Shown here: positions 31,150 to 39,390 of the stretch, piece after piece
How positions within the stretch are numbered: position 1 is the stretch's first letter
Layout of the letters: each line of letters starts with the position of its first letter
Source: Acidimicrobiales bacterium
Lineage (GTDB): Bacteria > Actinomycetota > Acidimicrobiia > Acidimicrobiales > Iamiaceae
Reading direction: 5' to 3'
DNA: 39,452 nucleotides
Assembly: GCA_025463365.1 (NCBI GenBank)
Contig: JAOBWM010000060.1
Coordinates: forward strand, 1-39,452
Made by a program: the position numbers and the translations under genes
Notes under the pieces: generated by a model
What the model saw: only the letters and a program-made list of their open reading frames with translations
Told to the model about the DNA's origin: nothing
Database searches by the model: none

Positions 31150-31176
31150 CGGGCGGCGGCGGCACCGCCTTCAGGT
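31144..31176. terminator. Bidirectional hairpin holding both stop codons
   Basis: ACCTGA at 31144-31149 pairs with TCAGGT at 31171-31176, and GGCGG inside pairs with CCGCC. The TGA of the SDR gene (31147-31149) and the TGA of the minus-strand gene (31171-31173) each lie in an outer arm, so the terminator serves both convergent genes. Confidence 0.65.
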
Positions 31177-32379
31177 GGGGCGGGGGGTGATCAGCTCCAA
31201 GACGTTGTCGCGCATGACCTTGCGGGTCTCGGTCGCGTCGTAGGTGGGGATGTCCTTCACGAACATGGTCGGCTCGGGGAGGCCTTCGGTGTGGGGGAAG
31301 TCGGAGCCGAAGAGGAGGCGGTCGATGCCGAGGACCTCCTTCAGCTGGTCCATGTCGTCCTCGTAGTACGGGGCAACCCAGACCTGCTCCTTGAAGCGCT
31401 CGACCGGATCGTTCTCGAACGTGAACGGCATCTTCCCGTAGCCGGCCTTCAGGTTGCGGAGGAGGTCGGGAACCCACATGGCGCCGTTCTCGATGGAGGC
31501 CAGGCGCAGGTTCGGGAAGCGGTCGAGGACGCCATGGCAGAGGAGGGCGGCGAACGTGTCGGAGATGCCGCGGTCCTGGAAGGCGACGAGCGGGAACGTG
31601 GCGTGCTTGAAGCCCTCGAACCCGCCGCCGGCAGCGGGAGCGCCCGTGCCCCACAGCTTGCCGTAGGCGGTGATGCCGCTGAGCCCGGCGTGCAGCGCCA
31701 TCGGGATGCCGGCGTCGTGGAGCAGCGACCAGATCGGGTCGAACTTGGGGTGGCCGGGCGAGATCCAGCCGTCACCGTCGGGCGCGGGGCCGGGGACCAT
31801 CACGAGGATGCGAGCGCCGGCTTCGAGCACCCGCTGCACCTCGGCGCGGGCGAGCTCGGCGTCGGCGAAGGTGATCATCGGCGCGGCGTACAGGCGGCCG
31901 TCGCCACGGTCGAAGCCCCAGTCGTCGTCGAGCCAGCGGTTGAACGCCTCGAAGGCGGCGTGCAGCGCGATCGGGTCCTTGCGCAGCGCCTCCTGCATGC
32001 CGACGCCGAGCGTCGGGAACAGCAGCGCGCCCTCCATGCCCTGCTCGTCGAGCAACTGCAGGCGGGCCTCACGGTTGCGGTACCCCGGATGCTCGGCGAT
32101 CGGTTCGAGCTCGCCGAACATGGTCTTGAGGTCGAGCCCGCCGGTGTTGCGGCCCCGGAAGTAGTCCTCGAGGCTGCCGGGCGCGGCGATGGGGTCGAAC
32201 GTGGGGTTCGGGATGAACTTGTTGACCTTGCCCCCCACGAGCAGGCGCTTCTTGCCGCCGATGTCGGCCCACTGCATGCACCGCTTCGCCATCTTCGGGT
32301 CGATGTGGCGGATGAAGGCGTCTTCGGCCTCGTAGTAGTGGTTGTCGGCGTCGAACGGTCGGTATCCGAGCGATTCCAT
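31171..32379 (-). CDS. Amidohydrolase-2 family protein (paralogue of the 11149 gene)
   Basis: 402 residues from ATG 32379. It opens with the same altered metal motif as its paralogue, D10-A-D-N-H14, then I-P-N-P-T-F-D-P, a Leu/Asp-rich barrel, A-L-H-A-G, and F-G-S-D-F-P-H near the end. Compared with the 11149 gene the middle of the barrel differs, suggesting a different substrate. An upstream extension in the same frame is Ser/Thr-rich and antisense to the next gene, so it is rejected. It diverges from the gene at 32435 across operator copy 6, and runs convergently into the SDR gene. Confidence 0.88.
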   Translation of the reverse strand: MESLGYRPFDADNHYYEAEDAFIRHIDPKMAKRCMQWADIGGKKRLLVGGKVNKFIPNPTFDPIAAPGSLEDYFRGRNTGGLDLKTMFGELEPIAEHPGYRNREARLQLLDEQGMEGALLFPTLGVGMQEALRKDPIALHAAFEAFNRWLDDDWGFDRGDGRLYAAPMITFADAELARAEVQRVLEAGARILVMVPGPAPDGDGWISPGHPKFDPIWSLLHDAGIPMALHAGLSGITAYGKLWGTGAPAAGGGFEGFKHATFPLVAFQDRGISDTFAALLCHGVLDRFPNLRLASIENGAMWVPDLLRNLKAGYGKMPFTFENDPVERFKEQVWVAPYYEDDMDQLKEVLGIDRLLFGSDFPHTEGLPEPTMFVKDIPTYDATETRKVMRDNVLELITPRPT

Positions 32380-32405
32380 GGCTCCGAATCGTACTCCCAA
32401 GTGTG

Positions 32406-32425
32406 TGACGCTCGCGTTAGATACT
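32406..32425. promoter_or_regulatory. Operator copy 6 with -10 box of a likely leaderless gene
   Basis: TGAC-gctcgc-GTTAGA lies at 32406-32421. GATACT at 32420-32425, overlapping its right end, resembles a -10 box and is 9 nt before ATG 32435, which has no Shine-Dalgarno sequence, so the transcript is probably leaderless. The divergent amidohydrolase ATG is at 32379, 26 bp to the left. Confidence 0.65.
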
Positions 32426-32434
32426 GTGCCCGCC

Positions 32435-33280
32435 ATGATCCTGGATGCCTGGGTGAACGTGTTCCCCGAAGGGTTCGCTGCCAACTTCGGAGCGCAGGCG
32501 TCCACCGCCGGCGTCCACGAGCTGTTCGGCGACGACGCCACCAAGGAGCGCACCCTCGAGTCGCTCGTGGCGTCGATGGACGGGGCCGGAGTGGACGTCG
32601 GCGTGCTCACGTGCGGCATCCGTCCGGCGGCCAGCGCTCGGCGCAAGGGCATGCTCGCCCCCGAGGACTACCTCGAGATGGCCGACACCCACGCCGGCCG
32701 GTTCCTCGTGTCCCCCACCATCGAGAAGGCCGGGCGGCCGGTCGACAACTGCAAGCGGATCCGCGAGCTCGCCGAACACCCGGCGGTGGCGATGCTCCGG
32801 GTCACGCCGCTCGTCGAGCAGTACGAGCTGAACCACCGCCTCTACTACCCGGTCTACGCGGTGTGCGAGGAGCTCGGCCTGCCCGTGTCGATCAACATCG
32901 GCGTGCCCGGCCCGCAGGTCCGATCGGCGTGCCAGCACCCGCAACTGCTCGAGGACGTGCTCATCGACTTCCCGACCCTGACGGTGATCGGCGCCCACAT
33001 GGGCCACCCGTACGAGGCGCTGCTGATCGGGTACCTGCTCAAGTGGCCACAGCTGCACGTGATGACCTCGGCGTTCCTCGCCACCTACATGGACCCGGCG
33101 ATGGTGAAGTTCATGGGCTCGTCGCGAGGTCGTGGTCGGATCTGGTTCGCGTCGGACCATCCGATCCTCGACGTCCAGCGGGCCCTCGACGCGGCCCGGA
33201 AGCTCCCGCTCGATGACGAGGCCATGGCCGAGTACCTGGGCGACGCCGCCCACCGGGTCCTCTCGCGCCCACGCCCGTGA
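32435..33280 (+). CDS. Amidohydrolase-2 family protein (ACMSD-like, short form)
   Basis: 281 residues, shorter than the other amidohydrolases here. The first strand reads I-L-D-A-W-V-N-V, where H-x-H would be expected, so two metal-binding His residues are missing; the later H-M-G-H-P and F-A-S-D-H-P remain. It may bind metal differently or be a decarboxylase-like relative with altered chemistry. ATG 32435 lies 9 nt after a -10-like box. It overlaps the ligase gene by 4 nt (GTGA) and leads the unit that may extend through the nitroreductase and SRPBCC genes. Confidence 0.85.
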   Translation: MILDAWVNVFPEGFAANFGAQASTAGVHELFGDDATKERTLESLVASMDGAGVDVGVLTCGIRPAASARRKGMLAPEDYLEMADTHAGRFLVSPTIEKAGRPVDNCKRIRELAEHPAVAMLRVTPLVEQYELNHRLYYPVYAVCEELGLPVSINIGVPGPQVRSACQHPQLLEDVLIDFPTLTVIGAHMGHPYEALLIGYLLKWPQLHVMTSAFLATYMDPAMVKFMGSSRGRGRIWFASDHPILDVQRALDAARKLPLDDEAMAEYLGDAAHRVLSRPRP

Positions 33281-34830
33281 GCGAAGGGGCCGTGCGCGAG
33301 ACGGCCATGGGCGAGCACCCCGCGTTCGTCGCGGCCGCCGAACCCGACCGGATCGCGGTGGTCATGGCGGGAAGCGGCGAGACGCGCACCTACCGCGAGC
33401 TCGACGAGGCCTCGCGGCGCCTCGCCCTCGCGCTGCATGACCGGGGCCTGCGACGCGGCGACCACCTCGCCGTCCTGCTCGACAACCGGCCCGCCTTCTT
33501 CGAGGCCGTGTGGGCCGGGCTGCGCAGCGGGCTGTACGTGACGCCGATCAACTGGCACCTCACCGCGGCCGAGGCGGCGTTCATCGCCTCGGACTGCGGC
33601 GCCTCTGCGCTGGTGGCCGGGGCGGCGCTGGCGCCGGTGGTCTCGGCCCAGGGATCCGAGCTCGACGACATCGCGGTGCGGCTCGCCGTCGGGGGCTCGC
33701 TGCCCGGGTTCGAGGCCTACCAGGAGGTGGTGGACGGGCGTGCCCTCGATGACGACCCGGACCCGTGCGAGGGGCAGTGGATGTTCTACTCATCGGGCAC
33801 GACCGGCCGGCCCAAGGGGATCGTGCCCGGACCGGTGGGCCAGCCGCTCGGCAACCCCTCCGCGTTCACCCAGATGCTCACGGGGCTGTGGGGCTTCACC
33901 GGCGACACCGTGTACCTCAGCCCAGCGCCGCTCTACCACGCCGCTCCGGCCGGCTGGTCGACGACGGCCCAGCGCATCGGCGGCACCGTCGTCGTCCTCG
34001 AGCAGTTCGATCCGGTCGAGTTCCTGGCTGCCATCGAGCGGTTCCGGGTCAGCCACGTGCAGGTGGTGCCGACTCACCTCGTCCGCCTCCTCAAGCTGCC
34101 GGCCGAGGTGCGCGAGCGCTACGACCTGTCCAGCCTGCGGATGGTCGTCCACGCCGCCGCGCCCTGCCCGATCGAGGTGAAGCGGGCCGCGATCGAGTGG
34201 CTCGGCCCGATCGTGAACGAGTACTACGCGGGGAGCGAGGGGAACGGGTTCTGCGCCATCGGATCCGAGGAGTGGCTCGCCCGACCCGGCTCGGTGGGCC
34301 GCTCGCTGCTCGGCGCGATCCACATCGTGGGGGCCGGCGACGAGGAGGTCCCCACCGGAGACGAGGGCCAGGTCTGGTTCGAGACGGCGCGGCGCTTCGA
34401 GTACCACGGCGACCCGGTCAAGACCGCGTCGGCCTGGAACGACAAGGGCTGGAGCACGATCGGCGACATCGGCAAGCTCGACGAGGACGGCTACCTCTAC
34501 CTGACGGACCGCGCCTCGAACATGATCATCTCGGGCGGCGTGAACATCTACCCGCAGGAGGTCGAGGACCTGCTGCTCGGCCATCCCGCGGTGCTCGATG
34601 CCGCGGTGATCGGCACGCCCCACCCGGACCTCGGCGAGCAGGTCACCGCCTTCGTGCAGCCCGACCGCGCGGTGTCCGAGCCGGGCGCGGCCGATGTCGA
34701 CCTCCCCGACGCGCTGATCGCGTACTGCCGCGAGCACCTCGCCCACTTCAAGTGCCCCCGCACCGTGAACCTGGTCGACGAGCTCCCCCGCCTCCCCACC
34801 GGCAAGCTCCTCAAGCGCCTCCTCCGATGA
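33277..34830 (+). CDS. Acyl-CoA synthetase (FadD4-like)
   Basis: 517 residues from GTG 33277, which overlaps the preceding stop as GTGA; ATG 33307 is an alternative. Motifs: Y-S-S-G-T-T-G-R-P-K-G, N-E-Y-Y-A-G-S-E-G-N-G (in place of the common Y-G-x-T-E), S-T-I-G-D-I-G, L-T-D-R-A-S-N-M-I-I-S-G-G-V-N-I-Y and P-T-G-K-L-L-K-R with the catalytic Lys. The Y-A-G-S-E form is typical of mycobacterial FadD4-type ligases. It is the third ligase in the window, so several different acids, or different steps, are activated. Confidence 0.92.
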   Translation: MSEGAVRETAMGEHPAFVAAAEPDRIAVVMAGSGETRTYRELDEASRRLALALHDRGLRRGDHLAVLLDNRPAFFEAVWAGLRSGLYVTPINWHLTAAEAAFIASDCGASALVAGAALAPVVSAQGSELDDIAVRLAVGGSLPGFEAYQEVVDGRALDDDPDPCEGQWMFYSSGTTGRPKGIVPGPVGQPLGNPSAFTQMLTGLWGFTGDTVYLSPAPLYHAAPAGWSTTAQRIGGTVVVLEQFDPVEFLAAIERFRVSHVQVVPTHLVRLLKLPAEVRERYDLSSLRMVVHAAAPCPIEVKRAAIEWLGPIVNEYYAGSEGNGFCAIGSEEWLARPGSVGRSLLGAIHIVGAGDEEVPTGDEGQVWFETARRFEYHGDPVKTASAWNDKGWSTIGDIGKLDEDGYLYLTDRASNMIISGGVNIYPQEVEDLLLGHPAVLDAAVIGTPHPDLGEQVTAFVQPDRAVSEPGAADVDLPDALIAYCREHLAHFKCPRTVNLVDELPRLPTGKLLKRLLR

Positions 34831-34873
34831 CCGCCGAGCGACCCGGCCCATCCAAGTTCGGGGCTGACCCGAG

Positions 34874-35467
34874 GTGAACGTGTTCGAGCTGATGGAGCGG
34901 CAGCGGGCGTGCCGGCGGTTCACCGATGCCGACGTGTCCGACGAGGTCGTCGAGCGGGTGCTGCGGGCGGCGACGCGGGCGCCGAGCGCGGAGAACGCCC
35001 AGCCCTGGGTGTTCGTGGTCGTGCGGTCGGCATCGACGCGAGCGGCCCTGGGCGAGATCATGCGGCAGGCGTGGGAGGGAGGCGCCCGCCGCTTCTCTGA
35101 AGGGCGGCTCGCACCCGCGCTCCTGGCCGACGTCGACCAGGGCGCGACCGGGTCGTTGGCCGAGGCACCGGTCCACGTCGTGGTCGGCGCCGACCTCGAC
35201 CGCTGCCTGCCCCAGACGGTCGGCTCGTCGATCTTCCCGGCCGTGCAGAACCTGCTGCTGGCCGCGACCGACCTCGGTCTCGGCTCGGTCCTCACCACCC
35301 TTGCCGCCACGCAGGCCGACGAGGTGCGTCGGCTCACCGGACTGGCGCCCACCATCGACGTCGTCGCCCTGATCCCGCTCGGCTGGCCGGCCCGGGCATT
35401 GGGACCGAGCAGCCGTCGACCGTTGTCCGAGGTGGCCTTCCGGGAGACCGCCGACCACCCCTGGTAG
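34874..35467 (+). CDS. Nitroreductase-family flavoprotein
   Basis: 197 residues. The start R-Q-R-A-C-R-R-F and A-P-S-A-E-N-A-Q-P-W match the FMN-binding nitroreductase fold, with a C-terminal G-L-G-S-V-L and I-P-L-G-W-P. Family members reduce nitro groups, quinones or enones, or dehalogenate. GTG 34874 is chosen although its ribosome binding site is weak; GTG 34880 is possible. It lies 43 bp after the ligase. In this cluster an enone or similar ring reduction is plausible. Confidence 0.88.
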   Translation: MNVFELMERQRACRRFTDADVSDEVVERVLRAATRAPSAENAQPWVFVVVRSASTRAALGEIMRQAWEGGARRFSEGRLAPALLADVDQGATGSLAEAPVHVVVGADLDRCLPQTVGSSIFPAVQNLLLAATDLGLGSVLTTLAATQADEVRRLTGLAPTIDVVALIPLGWPARALGPSSRRPLSEVAFRETADHPW

Positions 35468-35486
35468 TCCGACCCGGGAGGGCCGC

Positions 35487-35966
35487 ATGCAGGAGCACAC
35501 CCACCACCTCGACGTCGACGGCACGCCCGAAGAGGTGTGGACCCTGTTCTGGTACCGGGGGCCGCGAGCGCAGTCCGGGCCGGTGACGATCGAGATCCTG
35601 CATCCGGGCGACGAGGTCGGTGAGGGACTCGTCCGCCACTGCACCTTCCGCGTGCCGCGCTACCTGTGCTCGGGCGGCATCGCCCAGTCGTGGGAGCTGC
35701 TGACCGAGGTGAAGCGCCCAGAGTCGTGGACGTACGAGGCGATCGGCAAGCCGCTGTGGTCGAAGGCCGAGGGCCACACCCGGCTCGAGGACCTGGGCGA
35801 CGGCCGCACCCGCATCCACTTCCACGAGACGTACCACGCCTTCAACCCGGTCCTGCGAGCCCTGTTCGAGCGCCGCGTCCACCGCTTCATCTCCCGCGAC
35901 AACCAGCGGATCATGGGTGACGCGATCGATGCCGGCCTGAAGGCGATGCGCAAGCACCGCGGCTGA
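35487..35966 (+). CDS. SRPBCC (START-like) ligand-binding protein
   Basis: 159 residues. The opening (E-H-T-H-H-L-D-V-D-G-T-P-E-E-V-W-T-L-F-W) and the alternating strands with the C-terminal helix (A-L-F-E-R-R-V-H-R-F-I-S-R-D-N-Q) are typical of the SRPBCC/polyketide cyclase superfamily, which holds hydrophobic ligands in a deep cavity. No catalytic residue can be assigned. ATG 35487 follows GGGAGG. It lies 19 nt after the nitroreductase and its stop is 3 bp from the stop of the convergent crotonase. Confidence 0.75.
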   Translation: MQEHTHHLDVDGTPEEVWTLFWYRGPRAQSGPVTIEILHPGDEVGEGLVRHCTFRVPRYLCSGGIAQSWELLTEVKRPESWTYEAIGKPLWSKAEGHTRLEDLGDGRTRIHFHETYHAFNPVLRALFERRVHRFISRDNQRIMGDAIDAGLKAMRKHRG

Positions 35967-35969
35967 CCG

Positions 35970-36743
35970 TCAGGCGTCAGGCTTGGGGCGGAGGCGCTCA
36001 CCGACGGCGGCGTAGTCGGCGGTGTCGTGGGACTGGGACTCGGCTGCGAGGCCGTAGCCGAGGGCGCGCACCGCGTTGGCCCGCAGGTGCTGGTTCAGCA
36101 GGGCCTTGGTCTCCTGGACCGCCTGCGCCGGTTGGGCGGCGAGGCGGTGGGCGAAGGCGGTGGCTTCAGCGAGCAGCTGGTCGGCCGGCACGGCGAAGTT
36201 GGCCAGGCCGAGCTCGACGGCCTCGGCGGAGCTCAACCGGTCACCGGTGAGGAGGTACTGCTTCGCCTTCAACAGGCTGGTCATCGCCGGCCAGGTGACC
36301 GCGGCGCCGTCGCCCGCCACGAGGGCGACCGACACGTGGGTGTCAGCGAGGAACGCGCCCTCGGCCATGAAGACGATGTCGCACAGGGTCGTGACCGTGC
36401 AGCCGAGGCCGACGGCCGGACCGTTGACCGCGGCGACGACGGGCAGCGACATCGAGAGCATGTCGTCGACGAGCCGGCGGGCCAGTCGGAGGCTGCGGCG
36501 GCGCACGACCGGGTCGACGCGGCGGTGCTCGAAGTCCTCGAAGCTGCCGCCGGCGCTGAACGCCCGACCGGCGCCGGTGAGCACGATGGCGCGAGCGTCG
36601 TCGTCGTCCTCGATGTCCCGCCAGGCCTGCACGAACTCGGCGTGGAGCTCCTCGCTGAAGGCGTTCAACTCGTCGGGTCGATCGAGCGTGACGATCCGCA
36701 CCGGCCCGTCGCTCTCGACCCTGATCCCGGTCAGTTGGTGCAC
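35970..36743 (-). CDS. Enoyl-CoA hydratase/isomerase family protein
   Basis: 257 residues, standard crotonase length. A-F-S-A-G-G-S-F-E-D and V-N-G-P-A-V-G-L-G-C form the oxyanion hole. The region after reads A-D-T-H-V-S-V-A-L-V-A-G-D-G, where the first catalytic Glu of true hydratases would sit, so a different reaction (isomerase, lyase) is likely. GTG 36743 is used, with a G-rich stretch upstream. TACCCT at 36774-36779 (minus strand) may be its -10 box. No copy of the six-site operator is seen before it, so it is probably outside that regulon. Confidence 0.88.
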   Translation of the reverse strand: MHQLTGIRVESDGPVRIVTLDRPDELNAFSEELHAEFVQAWRDIEDDDDARAIVLTGAGRAFSAGGSFEDFEHRRVDPVVRRRSLRLARRLVDDMLSMSLPVVAAVNGPAVGLGCTVTTLCDIVFMAEGAFLADTHVSVALVAGDGAAVTWPAMTSLLKAKQYLLTGDRLSSAEAVELGLANFAVPADQLLAEATAFAHRLAAQPAQAVQETKALLNQHLRANAVRALGYGLAAESQSHDTADYAAVGERLRPKPDA

Positions 36744-36758
36744 GGCAGGTCCCCCCGG

Positions 36759-36851
36759 GTGAGCGATGGCCAGAGGGTAGCGATCATCACCGGGGGCAGC
36801 GGGGGGATCGGCCTGGCGCCGGAGGGCCGCATCGCTGATCAGATGCGGTAG
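36759..36851 (+). pseudogene. Short SDR remnant (N-terminal Rossmann motif only)
   Basis: GTG 36759 opens a 30-codon frame reading S-D-G-Q-R-V-A-I-I-T-G-G-S-G-G-I-G-L-A and then a few unrelated residues to TAG 36849-36851. R-V-A-I-I-T-G-G-S-G-G-I-G is the classic SDR start, but nothing else of the enzyme follows. It overlaps the end of the minus-strand amidohydrolase gene. It looks like the surviving head of a deleted SDR gene left between two inward-facing genes. Confidence 0.7.
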
Positions 36852-37717
36852 AGGCGCTCGGCGTTGGTGGCGAAGAGGCGGTCCCGAGCGTCGTCGCCGA
36901 GGCCGGCCGTGACCTGGGCGTAGGCCTCGAACAGCTGGTCGAAGGTGCCGTGGACGCCGTCGACGGGGAAGTTGCTGGCGAAGAAGCAGCGGTCGACGCC
37001 GAACGCGTCGATGGCGTGCTCGAGCCAGGGCCGGAACGCCTCGGCGCTGATCGCGCCGAGCGGCATGGCAAGCCCGGAGAGCTTGCAGTGGACGTGGCCG
37101 CCGGCGTCGGCCAGGGCCGACATGCCGTCCCTCCAGCGCGCGTGCTCGTCAGGCTCGGACGAACGGGGCCAGCCGGCATGCTCGACCACGACGACCAGGT
37201 CCTCGATCGCTCCGAGCCGCCGGGCGGCCTCGACGAGCTGATCCGGGTGGGCCATGAGCTCGAACACCAGGCCACGCTCGGCGAGGGCGCGCAGGACGTC
37301 GTCGTCCGGCACCGGCGTGGACACCGGCCCCATCGGCCGCACGCCGCGGAACCGGCCGGCGTCCATCTGCTCATCGAGCATCGCGATCGCGTCGGCCACC
37401 GAGTCCGCCGGGGGCAGGCCGCCGATGATGGCGTCAGGGTGGCCGTCGGCGTCGGCCCGCCGATCCATGTCGAGCGTCTCGGCGATCGAGTGGCGTCCGG
37501 TGGCGGCGGCCACGTTGACCAGCTTCTCGACGTTCCAGCGCGCCGACTCGCCAAGGTAGGTGGGGACGTCGAAGCGGCGGGCCATGCCGGAGACGTCGCC
37601 CATGCCCAGCTGCGCGCTCGACCGCAGGTACGGGTACCAGTCGGTCCGGGCCGGATCCCACAGGTGGACGTGGGCATCCACGATGCGAGCGGGGGGACGA
37701 GCGGGAGGAGCCGTCAT
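36839..37717 (-). CDS. Amidohydrolase-2 family protein with intact HxH
   Basis: 292 residues. This member keeps the standard motif, D14-A-H16-V-H18-L-W-D-P, like L-rhamnonolactonase and other lactonase relatives; C-terminal F-F-A-S-N-F-P-V-D-G is also typical. It therefore probably hydrolyses a lactone, unlike the other four, which have altered first-strand motifs. ATG 37717 overlaps the upstream stop (ATGA). It is the last gene of a minus-strand unit with the double SDR gene and a gene beyond the window edge. Confidence 0.9.
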   Translation of the reverse strand: MTAPPARPPARIVDAHVHLWDPARTDWYPYLRSSAQLGMGDVSGMARRFDVPTYLGESARWNVEKLVNVAAATGRHSIAETLDMDRRADADGHPDAIIGGLPPADSVADAIAMLDEQMDAGRFRGVRPMGPVSTPVPDDDVLRALAERGLVFELMAHPDQLVEAARRLGAIEDLVVVVEHAGWPRSSEPDEHARWRDGMSALADAGGHVHCKLSGLAMPLGAISAEAFRPWLEHAIDAFGVDRCFFASNFPVDGVHGTFDQLFEAYAQVTAGLGDDARDRLFATNAERLYRI

Positions 37718-39390
37718 CGCATCTCCTCCCGGGCGCCCACCAGGGCGCGCAGGGCGTCGTCGAACCAGGGCGGGAGCGGTGGCCCGCCGAACACGATGCT
37801 TCCGCTCGGGCGAGGGTGGCTCCTCAGGCCGACCCAGCCGCCTGCGACGACCAGTTCGGCTCCGGCCAGAGCGGTCCCGGCGTCACCGACCACCAGGTGG
37901 GTGGCGAGGTCGGCCACCGTCGACGGGTCACCGCCCTCGATGGACACCGCGATCGCCGACACCAGGTCGCCGGTCGCGCGGCGCGCCGCACGGGAGAGCT
38001 GGGCCGCGGCCTGTGCCCGGCTCTGCCCACCGGCGGTGGCGGCGTCGACCAGCGTGACCAGACGGATCGGCTCCCCGGTGGCTGCCGCTCGATCGGCGAC
38101 AGCCCGGGCCCACACTGCGTCGGCGTGGATCTGCCTGACGATCCCCTCGTGCTCGGCCAGCACCCGAGCCCAACCGTCCGTGGCGATCGACGTTGCCGGC
38201 GTGCTCGCGGCGAGGACCACCGCATCGAGCGAGCCTTGGCCCTCGGCCGCCGCGTCGAGCGCGGCGCGAGCCCCTTCGAACCCGGGACCCACCTCGGCGA
38301 GCGCGACGAGCGCAGTTGCGACGCCCGCGGCGTCGAGTCGCTCGACGATCGCCTCCCCCAGCTCGGGGCGATCGGTCACCACCATGACCGTGGCGGTCCC
38401 GCCGGATGGACCCGTCGGCGGGTCGTCACCATCCGTCGACTCGTCGAAGATCGCGGGGAACCGCGGGTTGGCGGCTCCCGACGTCGCCTGCTGGGCCTCG
38501 GCCTGGGCCAGCGCATCGGCCGTGGCCGCGAGCACGTGCGTCACGGAGCCCGCGTCGCTGGTCCGGATCACCTCCAGGAGGCGAGGTGGTTCGACCACCG
38601 CCACCTCCGATCCGCCGGCGAACAGCACCTGGCCTCGGCACCACTGCAGGCCCGGGCCGACGAGGTAGGAACCGAACGGGCCGAGTTGCGCGGGCTCGGG
38701 CATCGAGCCCAGCGACAACCCACCCGTGGCGGCTCCGCCGCGACCACCGGCGCCGGTCCCGGCGGCTCGGGCCAGCGCGGCGGTGACCATGCGGGTCACG
38801 GCGATGGGCGAGATGGCGTTCACCACCACCCCGGGCGGGGCGGCCCGGCCGACCTGCCACGTCAGGGAGGCGACCGCTCGCTTGGCGCAGCTGTAGGCCC
38901 CGGCGTCGGCGGCCCGCCAACCCGACCCCGACGTGACGCCGACGATGTGCCCACGCCCGGCCGCGGCCATGATCGGCAGCGCCGCTTCGAGCACGTTGCG
39001 GTAGCCGTCGAGGTGGACCGACAGCACAGCTGCCCAGTCCTCCTCGGTGCCCTTGGCGAAGCCCGTCGGGCGGGTGATCCCGGCGACGTTGACGACCGCG
39101 TCGAGCCGGCCGTGCGCCTCGACCAGGTCGACGAAGAGCGCGTGGATCGCGTCGCGGTCGGTGACCGACGCCGACGAGGCCTGGGCGGCGCCGCCCGCGG
39201 CGACGATGCGTCCGGCCGTCGTCTCTTCGGCGGCCGGCAGCTGCTCGGACCCGTCGACCGAGACCAGCGGGTCGACGGTGACCACGAAGGCACCCCGGCG
39301 GCCGAGGTCCTCGGCGATCGCGGCACCGATGCCACCGCCGCCGCCGGTCACCACCACCACGCGACGCTCGCTCGACGCTCCCGTGCTCAC
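37714..39390 (-). CDS. SDR with a degenerate second SDR-like half
   Basis: 558 residues from GTG 39390, which overlaps the upstream stop (GTGA). The N-terminal half is a full SDR: V-T15-G-G-G-G-G-I-G22, N-V-A-G, S-G-S-G and Y166-S-C-A-K170. From about 330 comes a second Rossmann-like region (V-M-V-V-T-D-R-P-E-L-G, L-D-A-V-V-L-A-A-S) without T-G-x3-G-x-G or Y-x3-K, so it is probably inactive and structural. A Gly-rich stretch (A-G-T-G-A-G-G-R-G-G, about residue 220) follows the catalytic core of the first half. Similar doubled SDRs occur in actinomycete CoA catabolism. The substrate is unknown. Confidence 0.87.
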   Translation of the reverse strand: MSTGASSERRVVVVTGGGGGIGAAIAEDLGRRGAFVVTVDPLVSVDGSEQLPAAEETTAGRIVAAGGAAQASSASVTDRDAIHALFVDLVEAHGRLDAVVNVAGITRPTGFAKGTEEDWAAVLSVHLDGYRNVLEAALPIMAAAGRGHIVGVTSGSGWRAADAGAYSCAKRAVASLTWQVGRAAPPGVVVNAISPIAVTRMVTAALARAAGTGAGGRGGAATGGLSLGSMPEPAQLGPFGSYLVGPGLQWCRGQVLFAGGSEVAVVEPPRLLEVIRTSDAGSVTHVLAATADALAQAEAQQATSGAANPRFPAIFDESTDGDDPPTGPSGGTATVMVVTDRPELGEAIVERLDAAGVATALVALAEVGPGFEGARAALDAAAEGQGSLDAVVLAASTPATSIATDGWARVLAEHEGIVRQIHADAVWARAVADRAAATGEPIRLVTLVDAATAGGQSRAQAAAQLSRAARRATGDLVSAIAVSIEGGDPSTVADLATHLVVGDAGTALAGAELVVAGGWVGLRSHPRPSGSIVFGGPPLPPWFDDALRALVGAREEMR

